From contig NC_058340.1 of assembly GCF_905475395.1 (NCBI RefSeq), positions 63,590,181-63,654,180 of the forward strand: a DNA stretch of 64,000 nucleotides, written 5' to 3'. The translations under genes and the position numbers were made by a program. This stretch comes from Chrysoperla carnea. Taxonomy: Eukaryota; Arthropoda; Insecta; Neuroptera; Chrysopidae. A model generated the notes under the pieces. The model did no database searches. It was not told where the DNA came from and saw nothing but the letters and a program-made list of their open reading frames with translations. This document shows positions 23,401-36,700 of the stretch, piece by piece. The first letter of the stretch is position 1. Every line of letters begins with the position of its first letter.

Positions 23401-26102
23401 AGATATTCTTTGGCATTTGCTCAAATCTGATTAGAAATGTCTACACTGAATATTATTTACGTTTGTGTTCATAATACCTAGATATTTATTAACTAGAAAA
23501 TTTTATATGCATGATGTATTCCAAGAATAATACAAGTTGACAAAATGATATAAAGCTAATTATTTTATTTTCAACATATAAAATATTTGTTAATAATACC
23601 GTTATTATTTTGTATTGAAAATATTTGTCAGTTTACGACAAATACTGTCAGATTTGTTTGACTTTTTATTAAATGCTAATTTGTGAATAATTAGTAAAGA
23701 AACTTCTTTAAAATGTACAGACATTTTTGAACGCACGAAGTTAAATTTAGGTTCTGTTTTATCAAACGCGGATTCAAATAATGCTTTCCAGCTAGAGGAA
23801 AAAGCATTATTACTCCTTCCAAAAGCAGAAAAGCTAAGTTTTTTAAATTAAGTAAATTGCACTATCGCCAAACCTGTTGCATTTTAACGCTAAGGTGACA
23901 GCGCAACGAGTAAAAAAATTGTAAACCATACCTGTTAGACTCACCTGATTTTTTCATTGAATGAAAAGACAAAAGATACCCACATCATTTGACATTTTAA
24001 TGTGCTGTGCCATTTTTACTCCCTCTAGTCTTTTATAATTGACGTTCTTGTACATTAGCCGCAAGGTCTTAGTGTAGATGGCAGGAAAAAATCTGATATT
24101 TTAGGCTTAAGCCAACTCTATCATGCCCCTCGATACGTATGTACTTGTATGCTTATAAAATAGTCAGAATGAATTTTCAGATAGTCAAAATGTATATTTC
24201 GATTGAAATTTGGAAATCGAAAATTTTCGAAAGCGCTTCGTACGAAGAAGTACAAAAGGAAAAGTGCTCTAGATGTTACAGCAATCTTGAGTCTAAAATT
24301 TCAACATTTTATTGTTAATAATTTCAGTATTATTCGAGTTAATTATATACATTTCCGCTGAAAAATCAATTCTGTTTCCGTTGAAAAAATAACACTGATT
24401 TTTTTCGCGATTACAATAGGTACTTTCTTTACTTTGTAGAAGGAAGTAATTGATTCAGGAGTACCCAAAAAAGACTAATAGATTCAGGAGTACTCAAGAA
24501 AGACAAATGTAGTCTTTTCTATGTTTGTTGCAGAACTTCATGGTTGTTTTTATAAGTATTATATTACCCGACTTCCACGTTGCGGATGTTCTAAAAAAAT
24601 CATAATGCGTTGTGTGTTATTTTTTTGTTTAGTGTGCGTTTTTGGCCCTTGATATTAATATACACAACTACATAAATTTAAGTTCAATCAAACATTTTAT
24701 TTTAATAAACTAATTTGTAATCAAAAAGATTGTTTATACTTGAATCAGATCTGTGGCATATTTATAATTCTAAATAAAATAAATAAAATTATTATAATAT
24801 AAATATTTATAAAATATACGCAATTTATTAATTATTTCGAGTCTATATTTGTAATATACGTAATTATTTTGAGTTTTCAGTATTCATAAATGGAGTACAG
24901 ACTTTCATCAATGCATTCCAATACATAATTCAACGGAGTTAGTGAAATTATTGGAGGAAAAATATAATACAACTGGTAAGTCAAATAAAGTATTCTTGAA
25001 TTCAGCTGAGTGACGATATTGCATTCGATTTACAGTCGATAAGAGAAATCGAGAAAACTTTTTTCATTTTAAAAGGACGATGCCAGAATCTACCAAAACA
25101 CACATATTGTAGAATTAGTCCTGTAAAGTTTAGCCCACTCGAATTTTTACAAAAAAAATATCCACTTCCATTAAATTTCATGAAATGAAGTTTTATAAAT
25201 TGAAAACAAAAAATTTTGTTTGTATTTGTTTAGGATGGATTGCACAAGAAGCGCGTATTATTTTCATGGGTGCAATGATTGCTGGATTAATTGTTGTCTT
25301 TTTTTCCGTCCTATGTTTTTTGGGAGTTGTGTTATATTGTATGCATATTCGTAGACGGTAAGATATTAGTATTCCAAAGGATTTCTGATCAACTAGAGAT
25401 AGTACCTTTTTCAAACACAGCAGCGTGGAATCTTACAGTTGCACTTAATAAACTCGAAGTAACAACAGCTTCTAAAGTAGCATTTAGTATTTGCGCCTAG
25501 AGTTATTGACTCATACTTCTCAACCTTATTGAGTACAACCTTAACAGTACCTCCTTTAACCTGTCCATCCTTTTTTTGGTCGATCGAGCTTATTTTCAAT
25601 CCGCAAGGATCTCTTTTTAGTCAGTCGAGTTCAGCCCTTTTTTGGTTTTAGTCTCCCTTTCCAATGGACAATCTTCAATTTACCATTAGCTTACAATTTG
25701 GGAGACCTATTTGGTAAGATGGGTGCCGTATGCAAGTCGCCATCTGATCGCAGTGATGTTTTCTACTAAAACGAGTTAGTTTAAATAACAAACAGAAGAA
25801 ACTTAAGTTTCAAGGCCAAAGCTACTTTACCTAAGTCATTGTATAGGCTTCTATAGGATCAAATATTTTGAATAGGCCTCCAGACCATTCTAGTTGAAGG
25901 ACAGTTGTATATTCCTATTTTATAAGTGGCAAGTGATAGCTCCCCTCCCTCTCATTAAAGACTTCTCTAGCCGATCCAAAAAAGGACTATAAATTAGATA
26001 ATTTAACTTATCTATTACAGAGATCGTGAATTAAAAGAAATTGTTCATCGATTGAAGGAACAACATTCAGCTCCAACAGTGCGAAAAGCTGTACATATTT
26101 AA
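20454..26102 (+). CDS. small signal-peptide, cysteine-module, single-pass membrane protein, paralogue 1
   Basis: Exons 20454-20520, 21273-21378, 24881-24975, 25234-25357 and 26021-26102 join in phase to 157 residues. Exon 1 encodes a signal peptide (MCSFKLLIFILLLYFQQTC). Exon 2 encodes a six-cysteine module (C-x5-C-x6-C then C-x-C) resembling EB-type or short EGF-like repeats. Exon 3 ends in EEKYNTTG with a possible N-glycosylation site. Exon 4 is a membrane segment (GAMIAGLIVVFFSVLCFLGVV) followed by basic HIRRR, and exon 5 is a short charged cytoplasmic tail. The predicted topology is type I. The paralogue at 33726-37102 has the same intron phases and identical lengths of exons 2, 3 and 4 (106, 95 and 124 nt). 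The first donor is GTGTGT, weaker than the others. AATAAA is at 26279-26284. I do not recognise the family. Confidence 0.72.
21379..24880. other. long intron 2 of paralogue 1
   Basis: About 3.5 kb separate exons 2 and 3. I see no transposase, reverse transcriptase or RNA gene in it. Short open frames at 21610-21813 and 22077-22271 have low-complexity, AT-driven compositions and no motifs. Confidence 0.5.
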
Positions 26103-26371
26103 AATTTAGATTAGCCATAATTTTATGGATTCGTTATAAATGGTACTTTCAAAGAACCAAAAATATATTATCAGTGAGAGTCGATAATCATAAAACACTT
26201 TTGAAGAAAGTGATTGGTATATTGTTTTCAAAAGTTCATTCCACATTCATAAGAAAACTATTTATAGAAGTGTTTTAAAATAAAATACATTCTGAATAAT
26301 TCAGTTGTTTGTTTTAAAAATTTCATAAATTTTTTTCAGTTAACGAATTCAACATTTACAAAGTTTTTTTT

Positions 26372-29300
26372 TTACTCTTGGTAATCACTATTTTCCATAA
26401 TGAAATCTATATATGGAGCGACTCTTGTATAACCACCTGGTATTCCTGCTTGACATAAAAGACCTCCAAATGAAACAATACCAACTTGAATCTTATTTAT
26501 GGTTAAAGGACCTCCACTATCTCCCTACAGAAAATCATTGAAAATTAGAAACATAGCCATTAAAAAAACATTTTGAAAGATATCAATTCGCTTACCGAAC
26601 ATGCACCCCTAAGCCATAATCCCGTGCGACCAGAAACACAAATATCGTTTGGTGGAAATTGACCATAATACCTTTTACAAGTTGATCTATCAGTTGTTCG
26701 AACAAATGTATAACGTAATTTATTTGTAATACCTATGGCAGCTATAAAAAACAGAAAGAAATGCTAAAAAAACATGCGTTAAGGGAAATAATTCGTTCAC
26801 TTGAGTTTCAATTTTCAATTGAAGTCGCTGAGTTGGTAAACAATTTTTATTGGGTTTTTTTTTTTTGTCAAATTATATTTTTAACACCATAGAAACAAAA
26901 TAACAAAAATTGAAAATTATTATTAATTTATGTCAAATAAATTTGTTCTTCTAATTTTTGATTGATCAAAACGTCACTTTTTGGAACTATGTTCCTTATC
27001 GCACGTAATCGTTTTGATTTGTTAGCGGGATGGGAGTTAAAACCAAGAAAAGTCCAACATAAAAAAATGACATAAAAAACCCACCAGATTCTTTAACGTC
27101 GATGTGGGTTTTTTGTTAAAAACGCCAGCTAGATTATCTCTTGCTGAGAAGCCCAATACAAATGCTAAATTGAGAAACAAAGTTTCAAACAAAGGTAATT
27201 TTTATTACTTACCATCGGAATCTTTCCCCCATCCACTAACTCTTGCTGTCATGTTAACTATATTATCATTTTGACTGGAGCTTGACTCTAAAGTAACTGG
27301 TTTTATTTGATCTGAAATACAAAATCATTTAGCTAGAACAAATAAATAACAATTCAAGAAATTCTCTTAACCCATCAGCCGTACGATAATTTTTAGTCGC
27401 GCGTTGAGAGATTTGCTCATGCGTTCTACTCATGCGTCAAATATTTCACGCGTTATATATTCTTAGTAAAAATAGCAAGTGCTGACGCGTTATTCTTAAT
27501 AAAAATTCATACAGTATGAGATAATTTATGATTTCGAGGATAAAAGGTGATAAAGAGTTTTTATTATACTGATAATTTGATGAATAAATTCGAGAGGATG
27601 AGAATTATTCTAGTAAATTTACCACTAAAAGTAATGTCTTCGTTTAATAAAACAAGAGCAATATCATTTGTAAGGTTATCAGGATTCCAATCTGGATGTA
27701 CTATCGATGTATTTGTTTTTACCTCCATTTCACCGGGTGTTGCTGCATTAAGAGTATTTGTTCCTAATAATATGACAAAGTCTGTTGCTCTAAAATAAAT
27801 AAATAAATAATTTTAAAAAAATACGATTAAAATGGAAATTTATTATAATTTTTCATTTTATACTATATATAAGTTACATATATTATGTATGTGTTTGTTT
27901 GTTATAGCATATACTATATCCACTGAGGTAATGAGGAGAAAAATACTCTCATTAATTTGTGTGTAAGAGTGGCTATCTTAATTTGATTATTATAGAATTG
28001 TTATTATCTTCAAGTTATTCTCATTAAGTATATATATATTTTGTCAGAAATAATTTTATACCATTACCATTAATATAGAATGGAAAATTTTTCAGCATTA
28101 ATTGGGACATTGCTGTATTACATTTTCTTAAATTTTTAAGGAAGAAAAGCGAAAATAAAAATTGCAAAAATTTCTTACCCTTCAGCACAATGTGCAGCAG
28201 TTAGAATAGTTCTTTTTGATATCACTGAACCACCGCAAAAATAAGTTCCATTTGGTGTATTTATGTTAAGTGCTGCCTTAAAAATAATACAATTTTTATA
28301 ATCTAAAATGTTGAAGTTGTTCTTGGGAAAAAATAAATCTTAAGATTTATTGTTATTCATTTGCACATGAGAATTTAGAAAATTGGTCGATAGTTCTTTT
28401 TATTTAGGAGAAAACTATGTTCTTATATATGATTTTTTGAGGTAGGTATAGCAGCGTCGAGGGTCATATAGAGCAGGCGCTAGAAAGAGTTGAGTGTGCA
28501 AAATTCGAGGACCGCATTTTGTCAATTGATTTTTGTTCAGAAAAGTTTATAGAAAAACAGTTATGTCAATTATTTGAACCAAATAAAGCTATCCGAGATT
28601 TTTTAGGTAATTTAACGTCAAAAAGGGCACATGTGTTATTTTTCTAAAGTTTGCTGTTTTTAAGTTATTAACAGTTTAATATTTGGAAAAATTCCGGAAA
28701 GATTATTTCAAAGCTGAAAATTAATGCAAATAAATTAAATTTTTGAGCTTTTCAAAATCTTTAAATCATCTTTGAACATCTTTTATAAAGTTCCGATGAG
28801 TAATTACAGATTGCCACCAAATTTTTAAGTATAACCTTTTCTGAACAAGAATCAAGTGACAAAGTGCTGTCCTCGGACTTTGCACACTCAACTCTATCTA
28901 GCGCCTGCTCTAATAGTTAACTACTATGGATGATAAGTTTTCATAGATTTCTCCAAAACTAGTCGGTGGTAATCAAAAAAATATTTTAGAACTAGTCGGT
29001 GGAAATTAAGGATGTATGAGCACGGTAGTGGGGACACAAATAAAAAAAATATATTTTTTCAATTTTGATGGTGAATTATGTTATAACTTGACAATATAAG
29101 ACGAAAATTAATAATAAAATTTTTTGATATTTGGAGTAATTTTCAAAATATCGAAAATAGAAAATTTTGTTTGATTATTTAGCTTTCGATATTTCGAAAA
29201 TCAAGGCAGTTATAGAAAAATTGTATTCTTATTTTTCGTCTACATTCATGAAGTTATGTCAAAATTCATCATCAAAGTTGAAAAGGTACAAATAATTTCA

Positions 29301-30648
29301 ACCACAAGTCTTAACTTGCCTTGGAGTCGTACTACCTTAAATAAAAGTACTTTTGACTGGCTAAGATTTATGACTGTGACATATACATATAGGTATATTT
29401 TCACATAGGTAGTTATAGCATTTTTATAGAGCTGGCTGTAAGCAAAGAGTAAATAAAATTGTTTTTTTTTTATTTGTTAAAAGTGTTTATTACGATTATA
29501 CAAAATTTACATGCCATTAGAACCAACACCTATATGTAAATTTTAATAAACTAAATGACTACACAACGATTAATTAAGAAAATTTATGCATTGCTCTTAA
29601 ATTCATCTTTTAAAATTGTATGAAATTTATAGGTTTCTCTTTATCTTCAATTTCTTTAATGTAAAGTCCTATGGTACAGAAACAATTCAGGTATGAATTA
29701 AAGATACATCGTGTTTTTCGTTTCGAAAAATTAAGGAAAAAACTCTAGGTGATTCAAAAAGTAAACCCTCCAAAATAATTTGTAGAAAGGTTTCTGAACG
29801 ATTTCAATCTTGACTGATCTTGCATTTTTTAAACTAGAATTGCTATAAATTTTAAATGTTAATATTTTTATTTGCGGCAGTATTTTATATAAAATTTATT
29901 TTCACCTTTGGTAAATCCCATTCATCCTTAATTTCTCTGGAAATTAGAATTTACTCATACCTGATATGGAAACATGTTTGGTCTAGCTTCAAAACCACCA
30001 ACAATTCTTGATTGTACTTTTATACCTTGAACTGCTCTTGCAATGTTTGAAGCATCATGCATTGGATTATGAGACATTTCCATTGGTTGTAATAAATCCC
30101 ATGCTACTTCACGCTAAAATTATTTAGAAAACATTTTCGAAAAAATATTTAATCGCCATTTTTACAGGCCCAAATTTTGGAAATATAGTATTTTACACAT
30201 CTAGGGAGCAAAAGTAATGAATCGGCTTCGCCTCGGGTGACAATGAATATAAGATCGGAGACATTCTGCACTTGGTCCCGTTTTATGTATATACATGTTT
30301 CTGCTCGACTGTTGAAACTTTCCGTCCGGAGAGGAGAAAAAGTATTTCATGTATTATTTGGGGTAATTGAGACTCCCAAACATAAAAATTCAGCTCATTT
30401 GACGTATAGATTAAATGAAAAGTTCATATTTCTACACTTAGGTGAAAATTTTCTGAATCCGTGGTTGCATACAAAGTCTCAAAAACTAGATAAAGACTTC
30501 TATTCAACTACGTATTCAAAAAATTTTCAGAAATTACAAATTTTATAGGCTTGGGCCAGTGGATTAAATTGTAATTTAGACAATTACTCACTTGTAATGT
30601 GGAAACAAATAATAAAGTTAGCAAAAATGTACTTATTTTGAAATTCAT
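26372..30648 (-). CDS. S1 family serine protease, chymotrypsin/elastase/collagenase-like, 7 exons
   Basis: Minus-strand exons 30648-30592, 30113-29961, 28276-28179, 27789-27623, 27311-27213, 26741-26596 and 26524-26372 join in phase to 290 residues. Parts in order: signal peptide (MNFKISTFLLTLLFVSTLQ, exon 1), propeptide, activation site R-IVGG (exon 2), catalytic His in TAAHC (exon 3), catalytic Asp in NDIAL (exon 4), and catalytic Ser in GDSGG (exon 7). All three triad residues are present. The residue six before the catalytic Ser is Gly (GACSGDSGG), not Asp, so trypsin-like cleavage after Lys or Arg is unlikely; chymotrypsin, elastase or brachyurin-type collagenolytic specificity fits better. 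A secreted, probably digestive, zymogen is inferred. It lies between the two membrane-protein paralogues on the opposite strand. Introns contain MITEs. Confidence 0.92.
28471..28910. mobile_element. TA-flanked MITE with long terminal inverted repeats, in protease intron 2
   Basis: The left end GAGCAGGCGCTAGA and the right end, ending GCGCCTGCTC, are inverted repeats; pairing extends through GAGTTGAGTGTGCAAA and TCGAGGAC to about 40 bp. TA flanks both ends (28469-28470 and 28911-28912). The 440-bp element has no coding frame. It lies in the intron between exons 2 and 3 of the protease gene. Confidence 0.8.
29007..29339. mobile_element. inverted-repeat element, family C, copy 2, in protease intron 2
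   Basis: The two halves are imperfect reverse complements: the left half has GATGGTGAATTATGTTATAA and the right half TTCATGAAGTTATGTCAAAA then TTCATCATCAAAG. The ends resemble TTAAGG... and ...CTACCTTAA. Related sequence lies at 19825-20045 and 59524-59695. Confidence 0.6.
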
Positions 30649-33600
30649 TTTGTTCAAAAAAAAAAACGTTTTTATGGTTAAAAATTTTGATTAGTAAAAT
30701 GATAAACTAGCAAACGATTCGATTACGTTGCTATATTTTATATGATAAAAAAGTTATATGTCACCTACGTAATATGAAAGAAAATTTAAAAAATTTCAAT
30801 AATTTATCCTTTAATTTTTTTAGCAAAGTTATCGTTTAGAAAAATTTTTTTTAGTAAACAAACACTTTTTTTGCTTTTATTTTTCATTATTTTTTACTTT
30901 TGATAAAGGTAAGTATATACCTAAGATAATTTAAGAAAAATATTTTCGTGTTTTACGGTCCCTACATTTTTGCAATTTTATGGTGATATTTATGGCTGAG
31001 TACGGAATACTTAAGCGACTTAAATTGTGAATGCTCTAGGTTCAGGTCCTTCTTTCATATTGGAGACTTTAGGCAAAAATAATGTTTCTCAAGCATGGGT
31101 CAACCAATGGTCTAGGTCAACTTACTAAGTCGAGGTCCTAAGGGGGGGGCAGGTAACTATTCTCGGTACATCCATGTCGCCAAAGATTAAAGACTCTGTG
31201 CATAGGACATCCATGAGGGAAACATACCCAGGGTCAAATGGATTAAATGTGCCCCAATTTAGACTGCATCGTTTTTTTGGTATGGACTTACAGGGTGGAT
31301 TTAAAGAAACGTATCTAGAAACGAAAATTTATTTTTTTTCCCACATAGTTTTTCTCCAGCCCGGGAGGGTAACGTAACGACATTCGATACACATTCGATA
31401 GAAACGGCTTTGATTTGTAAACAAATATTATCTAAGCAACGCTCGTTGTTTTTACTCTACTATTTCGTAATAAATTTTCAATTATTTATTGGTTTTTATT
31501 TCGTATTTTAGATTTAAGAATTTAAGATCTTAAACAACAGATTCAAACGATTTGTAGAAAGTAGGACTTTCACTTAGGGCTAAATAGGTTAGAGATTTTA
31601 GGTTTGAGAGATTTGCAGATAATATGTTGATAGTAATGTAAACGCAGCTCGAAAAAAATTAGAAATTTTCGGACTGGAATATATGTCGGATTTACCTTAC
31701 TATTTTGCGCAAATTGTTTATTTTTAAAAAATGCATCAGACTCAGTTATATGTATGTTAACAATGTAGTTCCAGAAAATCTTATCATTATCTATAACAAT
31801 TATAGCTAATTAAATATCGAATAATAGACTTATTAAGTTCGCAGATAAGAATTCGTAGAAGTATTGGAGGTACCTTTAGGTAGAGTTGGAATTTAAATAA
31901 CTTTATCTTTAGTAAACCAACTAAAACCTACTTTTATTCTCATTCTTGCAAAAATAAACTACTTTATCAGACTAAAAAGGAAAAATTGTTTAACTCTCAT
32001 TAATTTTGAGGTTTTGCGTTTCAAGCACTTAGATTTCGAAAACAAAAATGTTCAAACGAGGTAAATTATCTCCCGATAATCTGCAATGTTCAGTAGGTTT
32101 ATGAATACCTTCTAGAACCTAATGCAAAAACCCTCATCTCGAACCATCTTACTTCAGAATTTTCGAGGTAAATTGCTAAATTTCCCCGTCTATAAGTTCT
32201 GCTTACTAAAAGTTTACAGTTAATTGTGTGTTGTTGAAAGATTTAAACTATAAATAAAAAATATTTAGAACAACAATATAACTATTTCAATGCTAACGTA
32301 ATTGAAATTTTACATTAATTTTCACATTTTCATGAAGGGCACTTTGCATAAATTGTATAATAAATTTATTTTATATAAAGGATGTCTGGTAATGACCCCT
32401 ACGGTTCCGTAAAATCTATCAACTTCTACAAAAAAGTCTATTTTATCATCGAGCCCGACTAAAGTAATCAACCAGTGTTTTTTCTTTAATTTTCTTTATA
32501 ATAATTCAAGATCAAATATTCTAAATTTTATCAAAATAGGACCACAAAATTGCATTGAAATATAATAAATTTATCGGCCTAATATCATTTTGGAACTGTT
32601 ACCATATCAGATAGACATGTGCGTTTATTTAACGCCTTTTACAAATTTTACCCATAAAATGCAATGTGATCCATCACGATTCCTTAGTACAGAGATAAAC
32701 ATCTGACCCAATCAACTTTAAAAAGACTGACCAATTTGTGGGGCACGCTATACGATCCATTTTAAACGAACCTAGCTTTTACATTGTCTGTTTCCATTTA
32801 AAATAAAAATATTTTTTACATGCTAGCGTGCGATCGTCTGAAGCATAGAAATACACACAATAAGTTTGTATATCCATTATTTTTGAAATATAGGGTAATG
32901 TCTGGTACCCCGGGTATATTTATCACTGAAAAGTTTCTCGACAGGTATAGCAACTATATATGAAAATAAAGTAATCTGACTAAAAAGCAAGTGACTGTGA
33001 TAATGAATGATTATGTATTTGAATTCAAGTAAAATAAAAAAGTAAATTTTTTAGTGTTTCAAATATATTTTGCTTTTCCTGTTGATTTGTTAAGTTGACT
33101 ATTGGTTTTTGTGTTTTAATTAATCATATTCACCTAAATCATTTCTTATTTGTAGAGAGTTGGTTATGCAAGATTTCAGTTTTATACATAATATAACATA
33201 CAAGTGATTTTTACAAAATTTAAAAAATCTCCGACAAACTTTTTTCTTGGTGTTTCATTTCCCTCCAAACTCAACCGATTTTTTTGGATTACGAGAAAAG
33301 GGTTAAAAAATTGATCCATAGTTTTTTCCGGCAGGCAAACAGGCAAGGAAGCAGACATGCAGGCAATACGAGTTAAAGTAAAGGGAGTAATTATAGTCCT
33401 ATAAGAAGCGGAAACTATTTTAATATTGTATTTTTTTTAATGGATATAAACACAAATGTAAATATTGATTCAAAATACATAGGTACTACACTCTACCCTT
33501 ATTATAATGTATTAATTTATTTTGAAATGATTTTGGCAAGATATTAATTTTCAACAATTTTCTCATATTATATTATTTTATTTTTGTGTACCAAAACAAT

Positions 33601-33725
33601 ATTTAATTTTTATTTACAATATTGGTGGCCATTATTTATTAATATAAATATTTAATTTTTATATGCAAGATTCGTGGCCATTATAAATTAAATTTTAAAA
33701 AAATATTAATTATAATATAAAAAAA
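30649..33725. other. intergenic, no gene seen
   Basis: About 3 kb of AT-rich DNA between the protease and paralogue 2. Small open frames at 30237-30548 (inside the protease intron) and 31174-31377 lack motifs. A block at about 31385-31460 resembles one at 62172-62262 (family D), sharing ATTCGATAGAAAC and CTAAGCAACG. A run of nine or so G lies near 31141. Confidence 0.5.
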
Positions 33726-36700
33726 ATGAAAAAATGTTTTTTATTGTCTTGTTTGTTTATCATTGTTGTGTTCTTTAGTGAGTTCGTTCAACTTGAAATT
33801 ATAGGTAAGTTTACTAATTTTGAGCCAAAATTTCTATGCAAAATTTTTAAAAATTTTTTATTTTAATTTGGAAAAAATTTTTATGATCTTCTCTTTACAA
33901 CTATAAGTTTTATCTGAAGGTATGTATCTTGAGGATCCATGGATTTTAGGTCATATATTTCATTTTTTTCATGTTAGTAGGTATAATTCGTTTTAATAAA
34001 ATATAATTTTAATTTTTTTTTTCTAGTTCGATATTGGGGTGATGAATGTTTTATGGATAACGATTGCACAGATCATCGACAATCATGTGTGTTTATTCCG
34101 GAAAGTGGTATTAAAAAATGTGAATGTGATAAGTAAGTTCGAAAGTATTTCTTTATTATAGTTCGAAAGAATTTCTTATTTATTTTTTCACTGATAACGT
34201 TATAATTATTTTTATTAATAAAATATAACTAATTAAAAATTTTTATGAATTATTATGAAATATCCAAAAGATTTAAAAAATCTTAGTTATTATTCATATC
34301 TTATTTTCCATAATATGTTTTTTATTCACAAGAAATACCTTATTATAAGCCATGGTTACAATAACATCCCACCTAAAGTATATATGTAGATTATTTTGTG
34401 GAATACTTTTTAGAAAATTAATTTCGAAATATAATTTATCTCTACGAAGACTCACATATCTACGAAATTTATTTTCTCATTATAGATGTTCGTTTATTTA
34501 AATCTTCAGCTGAGTCCACCTTACGTCAAAGGTAGCATTGGACTGCCGAACGTCCTTAAAACGAGCTGGCGGAGCAAATAAATGTAAACCTGGTATGGGT
34601 ACCTGGACACATTGACATTCCTTGAAATTGTGAAACCGGCATGCAGTGCTGGATTTACACTAGGGTCAGTCGGGGCTAGTGCCCAGGGCGGCAAATTTTT
34701 TAGGGCGGCAAAATTTTGAAAGTGAGAAAACATTTTCTATACAATATATAATTAACTAATTCTTTTAAATAAAGATTTTATATTTCAAGAAATATAATTT
34801 ATATGCATTATGTATCAAATTAAAATTTTGTATATTATATATTAAATTTATAATATATTAAATTTAAGTGAAGACTATTAAAATAAAATTAATTTATTTC
34901 CATAAAGGTTTGAACAAATAAAATTTGATACTTTTTTTTTCTGAAATTGATAAAATAATATAGTTTTTTTTGAAGAATTAAAAAAATTTTTTTCTCATGT
35001 TTTTTGAGAACTCTAGACATAAAGCTGAAGATTTGCTAGTTGCTGTATTATCTGTTCTTCAGTTTCTTGATCTTGATCTCTCAGATTGTCGAAGTCAGTC
35101 ATATGATAACGCGAATAATGTATCAGGGATTTATTCGGGCTTACAGGCAAGAATTCATGAAATTATATCTTGCAGAACATGCTTCTTGTGCTGTTCATTC
35201 TATGAATTTAGTTGGAGTTGAATGCGCCCCAGTTGCAGTAGAATGCGCCCCAGAAGCTGCGTCATTCTTTCATACAGTACAAACTTTATACAACTTTTTT
35301 ACTGCATCGACGCATCGCTGGGAAGTCTTACAGTCTCATACTGAAAAAAGAATTGCGTTAAAAACTTTATCTGCAACCAGATGGTCAGCTCGTTATGAAC
35401 CGGTTCTTTTTTCTGCAATTAATTAGTTATTCTAATTCTTAAAAAATAAGATCAAAACTATTAAAATAAAATTTCAGTCATAGGGCGGCATTTTCTTCAG
35501 TGCCCCAGGGCGGCAGAAATTTAAATCCGGCCCTGCCGGCATGTTTGCTAGAAATGGTACAATGCTGTCGGACACAAGCATCAATAGATACGCGGGAGTT
35601 CCATTTGCGAGCTGCAAGTTGTTCCTCAAAGAGTATATCTTAAAAAGGCCAATCTTAGATGAAGGGAGGATTATTGCATTAGCTGTCATAGTGAGGAGGA
35701 TGAGGAAACGATGTCTCATCTCCTCTGTCCCTGCCCAGCTCTTGCCACGAGGAGGTGGACTCACTTGAGCCAGCCTTTAAAGGCAGAGAGATCGTCAAAG
35801 AATTCTTTGACGATCTCTCCGACTTGAAGTCCGATTACGTCAAAGCATTCCTGCTGTTATTAAACAGCTCCAAATGTTCATGAAGTAGTGCCGGAGATGA
35901 GCTAACCTCTTTTCTGTATCACAACGGGCCCTATGGTCTAAGTGTGTCCCACCCCAGGACAGCCACTCTAACCTAACCCTACCTAGATCTTAAAACGGAA
36001 TTAAGAGAAACTTATTTTATTAACCGAGTTAAAAACAAAATAGGATTACAGGGGAATTAGAGAATTAGTGGGAAGTAAGAGTTCATATGTTAGAGGCATT
36101 CCGTGTCTTCTTGGGGAAGTTTCTAGTAATATTATTCGATACTCTAGAGAAAAGATCTTATTGTAAGCGTTATACATCTTCTATTTTATTTCAGATTTCA
36201 TGTTTGGGATGAAAATTTGCGATCCTGCAACTTACGTTATAATGCCACGCATTTGTTGACATTACTAGTAGAGAAATATAATACCACAGGTAAGCCTAAT
36301 TTGCGCTCTCACGGGTAAACAGTGATGTTTACGAAAAAAATGTTTCAAACAAAAGTTGTTTATTTTTTTATAAGGAACATTTTTACTTTTACATTTAAAC
36401 TTTTGTTCTATTTCTAACGGTTTGCAATAAGACTCAATTGGTTGCTCATTTACGAACTTGGCCTCACTTTTTACGTCCTGAGTACGCTGTAAAAATTGAT
36501 TTCTTTTTTCGTTTTTCGATATCAGCTTGATCGTATCGATACCAATTTGTCAATTTGAAGTGGGCTGACTATATATAACGAAAATATGAGAGTGTCTTTA
36601 TCTTCAATGCGACACATTGTAGAACAAGCCATAAACGTTCAGGCCAAACAGAATCCATATCAAATTTTTTTCCAGTATTTCATTAATTTTTAGGTTGGAT

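Larger units (their letters stand above)
34507..35990 (+). mobile_element. non-LTR retrotransposon 3-prime fragment (ribonuclease H region), split by an hAT element
   Basis: Two pieces, 34507-34643 and 35536-35990, belong together. The first encodes VNLVWVPGHIDIP, the ribonuclease H signature, followed by a stop where GN would be expected; reading continues in the same frame across the insertion duplicate into FARNGTMLSDTSINRY. Further on, in another frame, TMSHLLCPCPALATRRW matches the cysteine tail found after ribonuclease H in LINEs. The 3-prime end is near a CTAACCTAACCCTACC sequence at about 35975. The rest of the element (reverse transcriptase, endonuclease) is missing, and stops plus a frameshift make it inactive. 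Confidence 0.75.
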
